A DNA stretch of 13,023 bases from an uncultured Bacillus sp. (GTDB lineage Bacteria > Bacillota > Bacilli > Bacillales > DSM-1321): NCBI GenBank assembly GCA_934215995.1, contig CAKQBC010000037.1:1-13023 (forward strand). Direction: 5' to 3'. Positions within the stretch are counted from its first letter, which is position 1; every line of letters starts with the position of its first letter. Positions 6,683-13,023 of this stretch are shown here, piece after piece. Made by a program: the position numbers and the translations under genes. The notes under the pieces were generated by a model. That model was not told where the DNA came from, ran no database searches, and saw only the letters and a list, made by a program, of their open reading frames with translations.

Positions 6683-7756
6683 ATGCTTGGAATATCAGTT
6701 TATCTATCAGAGGAGCGCCAGCTTCAAAATGCAAAATGGATTGAACGGGCGGCTTCTCACGGCCTCACATCCATCTTCACTTCCCTCCATATTCCCGAAG
6801 ATGACCACAGCACATATAAACAATTGCTTCAGAACCTCGGTGCTCTTGCAAAGCAGCATCAAATGGAACTCCTCGCCGACGTTTCCCCTCAGTCATTGGA
6901 CCATCTAGGATTGGACTGGGAATCGCTCGATACCCTTCTTGAATGGGGTCTCTCCGGAATCCGGGCAGACTACGGCTTTACTTCTGAGCAGATTGTAGAA
7001 CTCTCTAAAAAAATGAAACTTGGAATCAATGCGAGCACTATCTCTGCTGCAGAACTGCAGGAGTGGATGGAAGCGGGCTTAAACGCCCATAATGTTGAAG
7101 CCTGGCATAATTTTTATCCGCGGCCTGAAACGGGTTTGGATAAAGACTTTTTTATAGAGCGAAATCGGTTCCTTAAAAGCATGGGGATAACCACCATGGC
7201 GTTTGTGCCTGGTGACGCTGAACATCGCGGACCCATTTTTGCAGGGCTTCCTACTCTTGAGAAGCACCGGGACTATCCACCCGCTGCGGCGGCGGCTGAA
7301 TTGATGAACAGCTGCTATACAGACAAGGTGCTGATCGGTGATCATTCAGTAAAAGACGGGACTCTTGCACAACTGGCGAAAATCGCCAATGCTACTGTGC
7401 CTCTCCGAATCGAGCTAATTGGCGGACAAACCTATGAGGAGCTTTTTAACAAACCTCATACAAATCGGATGGATCCTGCCCGGGATGTTGTAAGGTCAGT
7501 GGAATCAAGGTCATATGCTGGCCAGGGATCAAATAAATGGGAACCTATGAACCAGCTGGAACGTAAAAAAGGGAGTGTCACAGTTGATAATATCCTATAC
7601 GGCCGCTACGCAGGCGAGATGCAGATTACTTTAGCAGATCTGCCCCGGGATGAACGCGTGAATGTGATCGCAAGAGTTATGGACGAGGATCTGCCGCTTC
7701 TTGACCAGATCAAGGCAGGAACTAAATTTCAATTAATAGTGAGGGATCAACAATGA
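6683..7756 (+). CDS. mupG: MupG, 6-phospho-N-acetylmuramidase (DUF871, GH170)
   Basis: MupG cleaves cytoplasmic MurNAc-6P-GlcNAc, made by MurP uptake of the disaccharide, into MurNAc-6P and GlcNAc; this activity is established for the Staphylococcus aureus protein. The 357-residue product has the DUF871 layout: an N-terminal TIM-barrel domain (about 1-235; LGISVYLSEE, TSIFTSLHIPEDD, LLADVSP, NFYPRPETGLD, HRGPIFAGLPTLEKHR), then a C-terminal cyclophilin-like domain (about 240-357; MDPARDVVRSVESRS, GSVTVDNILYGRYAGEMQITLADLPRD). I use the ATG at 6683, 6 nt after GAGGTG (6671-6676). The ATG at 6680 is also possible; the GTG at 6674 lies inside the ribosome site. It overlaps murQ by 4 nt. The released GlcNAc needs a kinase not seen here. 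Confidence 0.88.
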   Translation: MLGISVYLSEERQLQNAKWIERAASHGLTSIFTSLHIPEDDHSTYKQLLQNLGALAKQHQMELLADVSPQSLDHLGLDWESLDTLLEWGLSGIRADYGFTSEQIVELSKKMKLGINASTISAAELQEWMEAGLNAHNVEAWHNFYPRPETGLDKDFFIERNRFLKSMGITTMAFVPGDAEHRGPIFAGLPTLEKHRDYPPAAAAAELMNSCYTDKVLIGDHSVKDGTLAQLAKIANATVPLRIELIGGQTYEELFNKPHTNRMDPARDVVRSVESRSYAGQGSNKWEPMNQLERKKGSVTVDNILYGRYAGEMQITLADLPRDERVNVIARVMDEDLPLLDQIKAGTKFQLIVRDQQ

Positions 7757-8658
7757 ATATTACAAAGCTAAATACCGAGCAGCGAAACCCAAAAACAATG
7801 GAAATAGATTTAATGACAACCGAAGAAATTATTACAATCATAAACCAGGAAGATACGATTGTTCCTAATGCCATTGCAAGAGAAATCCCTCACATTGTAA
7901 AAGTGGTGGATGAAATTACGGATAGTTTTAAAAAAGGAGGCCGCTTGATTTACGTTGGAGCTGGCACCTCTGGACGCCTTGGCATTATCGATGCTTCAGA
8001 ATGTCCGCCAACTTATGGAACGGATCCTGAATTGGTTGTCGGCATTATCGCCGGCGGCAAAGAAGCCATGACCGAGGCAGTTGAAGGCGCCGAGGATGAC
8101 AGTGAACAGGGACGCAAGGATGTCGCAGATATTCATTTATCGAACAGGGATGTGCTTGTCGGCATTGCAGCGAGCGGCCGTACGCCGTATACAATCGGCG
8201 CTCTTCAATATGGAAATGAAGTCGGTGCTGTTACTGTTGCTGTTGCCTGCACTAAAGACTCCGAAATGGGGAGAATCGCAAAATATACGATAGCACCTAT
8301 CACAGGGCCCGAAGTTGTTACAGGCTCTACAAGAATGAAAGCAGGCACTGCACAAAAGCTCGTCCTGAACATGTTAACAACAGCTTCCATGATCAAACTC
8401 GGAAAAGTATACGGCAATCTGATGGTGGATGTGCAGATGACAAATGAGAAGCTGTTTAAACGTGCTGAAAATATCGTCAAAATGGCTACAGGTGCATCTG
8501 ATGAAGAAGCCCAGGCCGCTCTCAAAGAACAAAACCATAATACAAAGGCTGCGATTCTTCAAATTTTAACAGGATTAAAAGGTGAAGCAGCCGCCAGGCT
8601 TCTGAAAAAGCATAATGGTTATTTACGGGAAGCCATTGCGGAATATCATACTAAATAA
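7753..8658 (+). CDS. murQ: MurQ, MurNAc-6-phosphate etherase
   Basis: MurQ removes D-lactate from MurNAc-6P to give GlcNAc-6P, which links MurNAc breakdown to the nag genes downstream. The 301-residue protein is a single SIS domain with LIYVGAGTSGRLGIIDASECPPTYGT (65-90) and EGAEDD (111-116). E83 and E114 match, in sequence and numbering, the catalytic pair of the E. coli enzyme as I recall it. Further family marks are GIAASGRTPY and GPEVVTGSTRMKAGTAQKLVLNM. The C-terminal part (about 240-300) is helical and also conserved in MurQ. The ATG overlaps the mupG stop as ATGA, with GAGGGA just upstream, so translation is coupled. It is the last gene of the MurNAc operon and is followed by a hairpin. 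Confidence 0.96.
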   Translation: MNITKLNTEQRNPKTMEIDLMTTEEIITIINQEDTIVPNAIAREIPHIVKVVDEITDSFKKGGRLIYVGAGTSGRLGIIDASECPPTYGTDPELVVGIIAGGKEAMTEAVEGAEDDSEQGRKDVADIHLSNRDVLVGIAASGRTPYTIGALQYGNEVGAVTVAVACTKDSEMGRIAKYTIAPITGPEVVTGSTRMKAGTAQKLVLNMLTTASMIKLGKVYGNLMVDVQMTNEKLFKRAENIVKMATGASDEEAQAALKEQNHNTKAAILQILTGLKGEAAARLLKKHNGYLREAIAEYHTK

Positions 8659-8696
8659 TCAGATATATTGTATGAAATTCCCTTAAAACTCAAATT

Positions 8697-8736
8697 AATA
8701 GGATAGAAAGCGTCCACCCGCCTTCTATCCTATTTT
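8697..8736 (+). terminator. Probable terminator after murQ
   Basis: AATAGGATAGAA (8697-8708) pairs perfectly with TTCTATCCTATT (8723-8734), extended by the following TT; the loop is GC-rich and about 14 nt. The U-tract is short (TTTT), so efficiency is uncertain. It ends right at the first of the two NagR-type sites before nagA. Confidence 0.65.
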
Positions 8737-8753
8737 AGTTGTATAGACCAAAA
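8736..8753 (+). promoter_or_regulatory. Upstream NagR (dre-type) operator of nagA
   Basis: AGTTGTATAGACCAAA carries the TnTAGACCA core, with a stronger right half than the other two sites. It lies 41 bp, about four helical turns, upstream of the promoter-proximal site, so two dimers would bind the same face of the DNA. No good -10 lies 17 nt downstream, so it is probably an auxiliary operator. Confidence 0.6.
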
Positions 8754-8777
8754 CACCAGAGAGAGTTAATTCTTTTA

Positions 8778-8795
8778 ACTGGTATAGACATCTAA
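8778..8795 (+). promoter_or_regulatory. Promoter-proximal NagR (dre-type) operator of nagA
   Basis: ACTGGTATAGACATCT has a perfect left half (ACTGGT) and shares TGGTATAGACA with the murP operator. It covers the -35 of the nagA promoter, the usual arrangement for repression by steric block. Confidence 0.75.
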
Positions 8796-8813
8796 ACACA
8801 AACCTTTTATAAT
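8785..8813 (+). promoter_or_regulatory. Predicted sigma-A promoter of nagA-nagB-nagR
   Basis: TAGACA (8785-8790) and a consensus TATAAT (8808-8813) are spaced by 17 nt, ending 33 nt before the nagA ATG. The -35 is embedded in the NagR operator, as at murP. Confidence 0.78.
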
Positions 8814-8846
8814 AAAAGTATCATTCAAACGGAGATGAACTAAAAA

Positions 8847-10037
8847 ATGAGCCGTCTATTACTGAAAAACGCTAGAATTATTCTGGAAAACAGCATGATT
8901 GATCAAGGGTTTATTCTAATAGAGAAAGACCGAATCTTAAAAACTGGAACTTTGGAGGAGCTTCCTGCCATCCGCCAGGATACAGAAATCATAGAACTTT
9001 CCCCTGAGCATACAATCAGTCCGGGGTTTATTGATGTTCACATTCACGGCGCTGGCGGTGCCGATACAATGGATGCAACATTTGAAGCACTTAACACGAT
9101 GGCCAGCGTGCTGCCTGAAGAAGGGACCACCAGCTTCCTGGCCACGACTATCACACAGGAAAAGGAAAAAATAGAAGGCGCGCTGATCAATGCAGCCCAC
9201 TTTCAAAAAGAACAAAATACTCCTGGCCAGGCGGAAGTAATCGGAATCCACCTGGAGGGCCCGTTTATTAACGAAGCAAGAGGCGGAGCCCAGCCGAAGG
9301 ATCATATACTCGAGCCTGATATTGAACTTTTTAAGCGCTGGCAGGAAGCAGCAAATGGAACCATCAAGCTGATTACACTTGCACCTGAGAAAGCAAATGG
9401 CTATGAATTTATCCGCTACTTAAGTGAAAACGGTGTTGTCCCCTCAATCGGCCATAGCGATGCCATTTTTACAGAAATGGAGAAAGCTGTTCAGGCGGGA
9501 GCTAAGCAGGTGACTCACCTTTTTAACGGAATGAGAGGCATGCATCACCGTGAACCTGGAGTAGCCGGCGCTTCGCTTTTATTCAAAGAATTGATAGTTG
9601 AAATGATTGCTGATGGAATCCATGTCCGGCCTGAAATGATTAAGCTTGCACTAAACGCCAAGGGCCCGGATGGAATGATCCTGATAACCGATTCCATGAG
9701 AGCAAAATGCCTGAAAAATGGCCATTATGATCTTGGCGGACAGGATGTAAAGGTTGAAAATGGCCAGGCACTGCTTGCTGACGGCACACTGGCTGGAAGT
9801 ATTTTAAAAATGAAAGATTCCATAAAAAATATGATTGATTTTACTGATATTCAGCTGTCTGAAGCTGTCCAGCTTGCAAGCAGCAACCCGGCCAGACAGC
9901 TCAATATGTTTGACCGGAAAGGCAGCATTTCGGAAGGAAAGGATGCCGACCTGGTTGTACTCGATGAGAACCTTGAGGTTGCCATGACTTTCTGCAGAGG
10001 CGTCAAAGCCTTTGAACGCGAGGTGAAAAGACCTTGA
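8847..10037 (+). CDS. nagA: NagA, N-acetylglucosamine-6-phosphate deacetylase
   Basis: NagA converts GlcNAc-6P to GlcN-6P and acetate, taking substrate from both GlcNAc uptake and MurQ. The 396-residue protein is an amidohydrolase with a TIM barrel between short beta-sandwich segments (about 1-55 and 350-396). Metal and catalytic residues are visible: H65 and H67 in GFIDVHIHG, E137 in HLEGPF, H203 in IGHSDA, H224 in THLFNGM, and the catalytic D282 in LITDSMRAK. The length is usual for Bacillus NagA. The ATG follows GGAG (8831-8834) at a rather long 12 nt. The stop overlaps the nagB start (TTGA), so the genes are coupled. Confidence 0.97.
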   Translation: MSRLLLKNARIILENSMIDQGFILIEKDRILKTGTLEELPAIRQDTEIIELSPEHTISPGFIDVHIHGAGGADTMDATFEALNTMASVLPEEGTTSFLATTITQEKEKIEGALINAAHFQKEQNTPGQAEVIGIHLEGPFINEARGGAQPKDHILEPDIELFKRWQEAANGTIKLITLAPEKANGYEFIRYLSENGVVPSIGHSDAIFTEMEKAVQAGAKQVTHLFNGMRGMHHREPGVAGASLLFKELIVEMIADGIHVRPEMIKLALNAKGPDGMILITDSMRAKCLKNGHYDLGGQDVKVENGQALLADGTLAGSILKMKDSIKNMIDFTDIQLSEAVQLASSNPARQLNMFDRKGSISEGKDADLVVLDENLEVAMTFCRGVKAFEREVKRP

Positions 10038-10768
10038 AAATCATTCGAACAGCCGATTATAACGATATGAGCCAAAAAGCTGCCCAGCTGATGATTGAAA
10101 AAATCCGGCAGCAGCCGGATCTGACATTAGGGCTTGCAACCGGCAGCACACCAAAAGGAGTTTATGCTGAACTGATTAAAGATCATCAAAAAAATGGCAC
10201 TTCTTATGAAAAAATCACGACGATTAATTTGGATGAATATATCGGCCTGCCTCCTTCCGACCCTAATAGCTACAGGCATTTCATGAATAGTGAACTATTT
10301 GATCATCTGGACATCCGGCTGGAAAACACTCACCTTCCAAATGGAACAGCAGAAGATATGCCACAGGAATGCGAACGGTATGAGCAGCTGATCAAGGATC
10401 TGGCAGATATCGATCTGCAGCTGCTGGGAATTGGACGCAATGGACATATCGGCTTCAATGAACCCGGCACGTCTTTTCAAAGCCGTACGCATGTCGTGGA
10501 CCTGGCTGAAAGTACACGTAAGGCGAACGCAAGGTTTTTCAATTCTATTGAAGACGTTCCAGCCCAAGCGATTACTATGGGAATCGCTTCAATTCTTGAT
10601 AGCCGGGAAATCATCCTGCTCGCTTCAGGTTCAGCCAAGGCAGAAGCTATCAGGCAACTGGTTTATGGAGAACCTGATGAACAGTTCCCCGCATCAGCTT
10701 TGAAGCTTCATGAGAATGTGACAATCATAGCCGATGAAGAAGCACTTAGTCTTGTCAGTAAGGATTGA
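10034..10768 (+). CDS. nagB: NagB, glucosamine-6-phosphate deaminase
   Basis: NagB turns GlcN-6P into fructose-6P and ammonia, the last step of amino-sugar breakdown before glycolysis. The 244-residue protein has the Rossmann-like isomerase/deaminase fold: the phosphate loop LGLATGSTPKGVY (32-44), D67 in TTINLDEY, and LLGIGRNGHIGFNEPG (130-145) carrying N136, H138 and E143, which align in number with the catalytic residues of B. subtilis NagB. FPASALKLH lies near the C-terminus. The protein is the short Bacillus type without the C-terminal allosteric extension of E. coli NagB. The start is TTG, with GAGGTG (10020-10025) 8 nt upstream, overlapping the nagA stop by 3 nt. The stop lies 32 nt before nagR. 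Confidence 0.96.
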   Translation: MKIIRTADYNDMSQKAAQLMIEKIRQQPDLTLGLATGSTPKGVYAELIKDHQKNGTSYEKITTINLDEYIGLPPSDPNSYRHFMNSELFDHLDIRLENTHLPNGTAEDMPQECERYEQLIKDLADIDLQLLGIGRNGHIGFNEPGTSFQSRTHVVDLAESTRKANARFFNSIEDVPAQAITMGIASILDSREIILLASGSAKAEAIRQLVYGEPDEQFPASALKLHENVTIIADEEALSLVSKD

Positions 10769-10800
10769 TGAGCACTACTAATAGTGATAGGAGAATTCCC

Positions 10801-11532
10801 ATGATCGATAAGCAATCACCCATCCCGATATATCACCAATTGGAAGAGTATATTAAACAATTAATAGAAAGCGGCATATTAAAGCCTGATGAAGCAATCC
10901 CTTCTGAGCGCGAGTATTCTGAGCAATACCAGATTAGCCGCATGACAGTCAGACAGGCATTAAACAACCTTGTCAATGATGGCTATCTATACAGGCAAAA
11001 AGGACGCGGAACTTTCGTCAACAAGCAGAAGGTCGAACAAAAGCTTCAGGGATTGACCAGCTTTACTGAAGATATGAAAGAGCGCGGCATGGTGCCGAGC
11101 AGCCGTCTAATTTCATTTGAAATCATCCCGGCCGAGCCGCAGCTGGCGAGAAAGCTTGATATAAAAGAAAACACACCTGTTTATGAAATTAAACGGGTGC
11201 GTATGGCAGATAATCTGCCAATGGCGCTGGAAACCACCTGCCTGCCTGCTAATCTCGTTAAAGGGCTTACAGAAGAAATCATCAACAAGTCCCTTTACCA
11301 GCATATTGAAGAAAAATAGTCCCTGACCATCAGTGAAGCAACCCAGCAAATTGAAGCCTCTAACGCTAAGGAAACGGAAGTAAATCACTTGCAGGTCGAA
11401 CCTGGGTCGCCAGTTTTGCTTATTGTCCGAACTTCCTTTTTAGAGGACGGCACGCCTTTTGAGCTTGTCAAATCAGCATACCGCGCAGACCGCTATAAAT
11501 TTGTTCATACGATGCAGCGCGCCGCAAAATAG
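10801..11532 (+). pseudogene. nagR: NagR, GntR/HutC-family repressor of amino-sugar genes, interrupted by an in-frame TAG
   Basis: NagR represses the nag genes and is released by GlcNAc-6P or GlcN-6P. The start is the ATG at 10801, 7 nt after AGGAG (10789-10793), giving MIDKQSPIPIYHQLEEYI. Residues 1-74 form the winged helix (PSEREYSEQYQISRMTVRQAL, then GRGTFV); the UTRA effector-binding domain begins about residue 85. Codon 173 (11317-11319) is TAG, where related proteins have tyrosine in an EEKY motif. The same frame continues for 70 more codons with family-like sequence (LTISEATQQIEA, LLIVRTSFLEDGTPFELVKSAYRADRYKF) to a second TAG at 11530. Reading through gives 243 codons, the normal NagR length. 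As written, the product is 172 residues and lacks the last UTRA strands. A real nonsense mutation and a base error are both possible. Confidence 0.85.
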
Positions 11533-11563
11533 GAGAAAGCCCATCAGGGTTTTCTCCTATTTT
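11526..11563 (+). terminator. Strong terminator of nagA-nagB-nagR
   Basis: A 17-bp stem pairs AAAATAGGAGAAAGCCC (11526-11542) with 11547-11563 around the loop ATCA, with one G-U pair; the U-rich end continues past the stem. It contains the second, full-length nagR stop codon (11530-11532), which supports that codon as the original end of the gene. Confidence 0.9.
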
Positions 11564-11594
11564 CATTTTACCATGTCCTTTTGGAAGGTTTGTC

Positions 11595-11607
11595 CATATT
11601 ATATACA
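11595..11607 (+). promoter_or_regulatory. Possible promoter -10 region of the amidase gene
   Basis: CATATTATA (11595-11603) fits the sigma-K -10 pattern CATAnnnTA, which would suit a mother-cell lytic amidase, but I see no matching -35 AC at the usual distance. TATACA (11602-11607), 17 nt after TTTTGG (11579-11584), is an alternative sigma-A reading. Neither is strong. Confidence 0.3.
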
Positions 11608-11640
11608 TGAGAATATTTTTTTATTGAAAGGAGCGATTAG

Positions 11641-12306
11641 ATGAAAATCATACTGGATGCCGGGCATGGATACAGCACCTCCGGCAAACGGAGCCCTAAC
11701 GGAATGAGAGAATATGAATTCAATCGGGCTGTTGCCGAACTAGCAAAGGAGATGCTGGAAAGCTATCAAAACACGGTGGTTTCCTTTGCACACTCGGATG
11801 TACGGGATGTGCCGCTTGCCGAAAGGACCGAGCTGGCAAATAAACAAAACGCGGACTGCTACGTGTCCATCCATGCCAATGCTTACGGAACAGGCGGATG
11901 GAACAGTGCAGGCGGAATTGAGACATATGTCTACCCTTCAAAACCTCGGGAAGCGCTGGCATTAGCCCAAAAGATACAGCGAAACTTAATCAGTTCTACA
12001 GGCTTGCGGGACCGGGGAGTCAAAACGGCTGATTTCCAGGTTCTTCGTGAGACAAAAATGACTGCTGTACTTGTGGAATGCGGGTTTATGACCAATAAAG
12101 AAGAAGCTTCCCTTCTCCGGACCCCTCTCTATCGAAAACGCTGTGCACAAGCCATTGTAAAAGCAATCGCTGAACAATACGGCTTGAGAAAGAATGATAA
12201 AATCAAACAATATAAAGTTCAAGTTGCATTTTCAGAAAAGCAGCTTGCCGAGAAACTTGCCGGGAGTCTGAAGAAGGATGGCTTTAATGCCACCATCATT
12301 GAATAG
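11641..12306 (+). CDS. N-acetylmuramoyl-L-alanine amidase (Amidase_3) with short SPOR-like tail
   Basis: This is a zinc amidase that cuts the bond between MurNAc and L-alanine in peptidoglycan. In the 221-residue protein, H9 in LDAGHG, E24 in REYEFN and H78 in VSIHANA are the expected zinc ligands. E146 in VLVECGFMTNKEE is the catalytic glutamate. Residues 190-221 (YKVQVAFSEKQLAEKLAGSLKKDGFN) look like half of a SPOR domain, resembling the single repeats at the end of CwlC-type mother-cell amidases. There is no signal peptide, which fits sporulation lysis or prophage enzymes. The ATG follows AAAGGAG (11627-11633) at 7 nt. It is a single-gene unit between two terminators. CwlC/CwlV-like is my best guess for the subfamily; a phage-derived lysin is the alternative. 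Confidence 0.85.
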   Translation: MKIILDAGHGYSTSGKRSPNGMREYEFNRAVAELAKEMLESYQNTVVSFAHSDVRDVPLAERTELANKQNADCYVSIHANAYGTGGWNSAGGIETYVYPSKPREALALAQKIQRNLISSTGLRDRGVKTADFQVLRETKMTAVLVECGFMTNKEEASLLRTPLYRKRCAQAIVKAIAEQYGLRKNDKIKQYKVQVAFSEKQLAEKLAGSLKKDGFNATIIE

Positions 12307-12307
12307 A

Positions 12308-12338
12308 AAAAAGCCAGCATCACGGATGCTGGCTTTTT
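12308..12338. terminator. Bidirectional terminator between the amidase gene and the yvlD-like gene
   Basis: AAAAAGCCAGCATC (12308-12321) pairs perfectly with 12325-12338 around a 3-nt loop. It has U-runs in both directions and lies 2 nt past the amidase stop and 8 nt past the convergent gene's stop. Confidence 0.92.
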
Positions 12339-12345
12339 AACGCAT

Positions 12346-12705
12346 TTACTTTTCCCTTGCCGGTTCGAGGATCGCTTTTTGAATGATCAGATTAACAATT
12401 GACATAATCACAGACACAAGAATCGCTGTGCCAAACCCGTCAATTTCAAAAGAATCCCCCATAAAGCCATCTGTAATCATTAATGTAACAGCATTGATGA
12501 CGAACAAAAACAGACCGAGCGTTAAAACAGTGACTGGCAGAGTTAATATAATCAGGATTGGTTTCACGAGAATGTTCAGGATGGAAAGCATGAAGCTGGC
12601 ACCGATGGCAGCCCCAAATCCCGATAAGTAAAACGAATCCTTAAAAAAACCAGCGATCGCTACAAATAGGACCGCATTAATCAAAATTCCCAGAATCCAT
12701 CTCAT
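12346..12705 (-). CDS. yvlD: YvlD-like small membrane protein (phage-holin 4_2 family)
   Basis: This is a 119-residue protein made almost wholly of four hydrophobic segments (about 3-22, 28-50, 54-78 and 86-110), with short polar turns (KDSFYLSGFG, DGFMGDSFEIDGFG) repeated at equivalent places in the two halves. This is the pattern of the small 'phage holin family 4' membrane proteins such as B. subtilis YvlD, whose function is not established despite the name. The ATG has GAGGTG 9 nt upstream, inside the end of the previous gene, 3 nt after its stop, so the two are co-transcribed. In B. subtilis the yvlABCD operon belongs, as I recall, to the cell-envelope stress regulon of sigma-W. No such promoter is visible before the edge of the window. 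Confidence 0.82.
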   Translation of the reverse strand: MRWILGILINAVLFVAIAGFFKDSFYLSGFGAAIGASFMLSILNILVKPILIILTLPVTVLTLGLFLFVINAVTLMITDGFMGDSFEIDGFGTAILVSVIMSIVNLIIQKAILEPAREK

Positions 12706-12708
12706 TTC

Positions 12709-12903
12709 TTACAGCACCTCTTCATTAGGAAGCAAGAACACAAGCAGAGCATAAATGAGTGTCATTGGAAAAACGCCTGTTGTAAATAATAAAACAATGA
12801 AAATCACCCTGAGTATGGTAGGATCAATACCGATCGATTTTGATAAGCCGCCCAATACTCCCGCTAATTTCCGGTTGCTGCGGGAGCGAACCAATTTATT
12901 CAC
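12709..12903 (-). CDS. yvlC: YvlC-like PspC-domain protein
   Basis: This 64-residue protein is a bare PspC domain: RSRSNRKLAGVLGGLSKSIGIDPTILRVIFIVLLF followed by a second hydrophobic stretch ending LLPNEE. PspC proteins sit in the membrane and take part in envelope-stress responses; YvlC is the B. subtilis counterpart by size and by its position next to yvlD. The start is GTG, 8 nt after AGGAGG (rc of 12912-12917). Repeat copy C begins 5 nt beyond that site, so no promoter is visible directly upstream. The gene may depend on a promoter beyond the repeat, perhaps with yvlA/yvlB. Confidence 0.85.
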   Translation of the reverse strand: MNKLVRSRSNRKLAGVLGGLSKSIGIDPTILRVIFIVLLFTTGVFPMTLIYALLVFLLPNEEVL

Positions 12904-12922
12904 AAAGAATCCCTCCTATCAA

Positions 12923-13023
12923 GAAAAGCGAAAGCCCCTTGCCCACCCCTGACACCTCGAGGGGGCTGGCGCTTTTAGTCGTGTGATGATAAAGCTGTCG
13001 AAGCGTTCCTTGTGGAGCTAGAC
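12923..13023. repeat. Interspersed repeat, copy C (runs off the window)
   Basis: It opens with GAAAAGCGAAAGCCCC and reaches GGAGCTAGAC at the last base, matching both ends of copy A; AGTTATCTA is presumably cut off. AAAAGCG plus AGCCCC (12924-12938) can pair with GGGGCT and CGCTTTT (about 12962-12976), forming a strong imperfect hairpin. The interior differs from copy A, so ends and fold are conserved more than sequence. It lies 5 nt upstream of the yvlC ribosome site, in the same orientation to that gene as copy A is to lgt. Confidence 0.75.

Noticed and set aside
8659..8846. glmS-like ribozyme or amino-sugar riboswitch before nagA
   Set aside because: The interval is fully explained by a terminator, two operators and a promoter, and the leader after the promoter is only about 25 nt.
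10765..10800. Earlier nagR start (TTG 10765 or ATG 10768)
   Set aside because: ATG 10801 has AGGAG at 7 nt and gives the usual GntR N-terminus; the extra 12 residues do not look like the family.
11317..11319. TAG in nagR as a recoded (pyrrolysine-type) codon
   Set aside because: Nothing in the window or the protein family suggests recoding; a tyrosine-to-stop substitution or a sequencing error is simpler.

Overview
The window looks like chromosomal DNA from a low-to-mid-GC member of the Bacillaceae (Bacillus, Cytobacillus or Mesobacillus type). This is inferred from the gene set, strong AGGAGG-type ribosome sites, frequent TTG/GTG starts, and a gene order that matches, as I recall it, the Bacillus subtilis block hisZ-yvoF-ppaX-yvoD-lgt-hprK-nagA-nagB-nagR, with yvlC/yvlD further along. 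The species cannot be fixed from the sequence alone.

Layout. (1) Minus strand, 1-4860: the 5' part of hisZ with its own promoter; then, read right to left, hprK, lgt, yvoD-like, ppaX and a yvoF-like acetyltransferase, ending in a terminator before hisZ. The hprK-lgt gap holds two copies of an interspersed repeat and a perfect 26-bp palindrome. (2) Plus strand, 5219-8658: murP-mupG-murQ, which import and break down N-acetylmuramic acid (MurNAc) or MurNAc-GlcNAc. It is inserted at the point where hprK and nagA adjoin in B. subtilis. (3) Plus strand, 8847-11532: nagA-nagB-nagR, interrupted in nagR by an in-frame TAG. (4) Plus strand, 11641-12306: a cytoplasmic-type MurNAc-L-alanine amidase. (5) Minus strand, 12346-12903: yvlD- and yvlC-like small membrane proteins, preceded by a third copy of the repeat at the window edge.

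How the genes work together. MurP brings in and phosphorylates the wall sugar. MupG splits MurNAc-6P-GlcNAc. MurQ removes the lactyl ether to give GlcNAc-6P. NagA deacetylates it, and NagB converts GlcN-6P to fructose-6P plus ammonia. The window therefore carries a continuous route from peptidoglycan fragments to glycolysis. Both operons start from near-identical promoters whose -35 region (TAGACA) lies inside a NagR (dre-type) operator. This suggests that the GlcNAc-6P-sensing repressor NagR controls MurNAc use as well; no MurR gene is present. HprK, which sets carbon catabolite repression, is transcribed divergently from murP.

The most notable features are the nonsense codon that removes the last 71 residues of NagR, the shared NagR-type promoters joining MurNAc and GlcNAc catabolism, and the repeat family, two of whose copies end 5-6 nt upstream of a gene's Shine-Dalgarno sequence.
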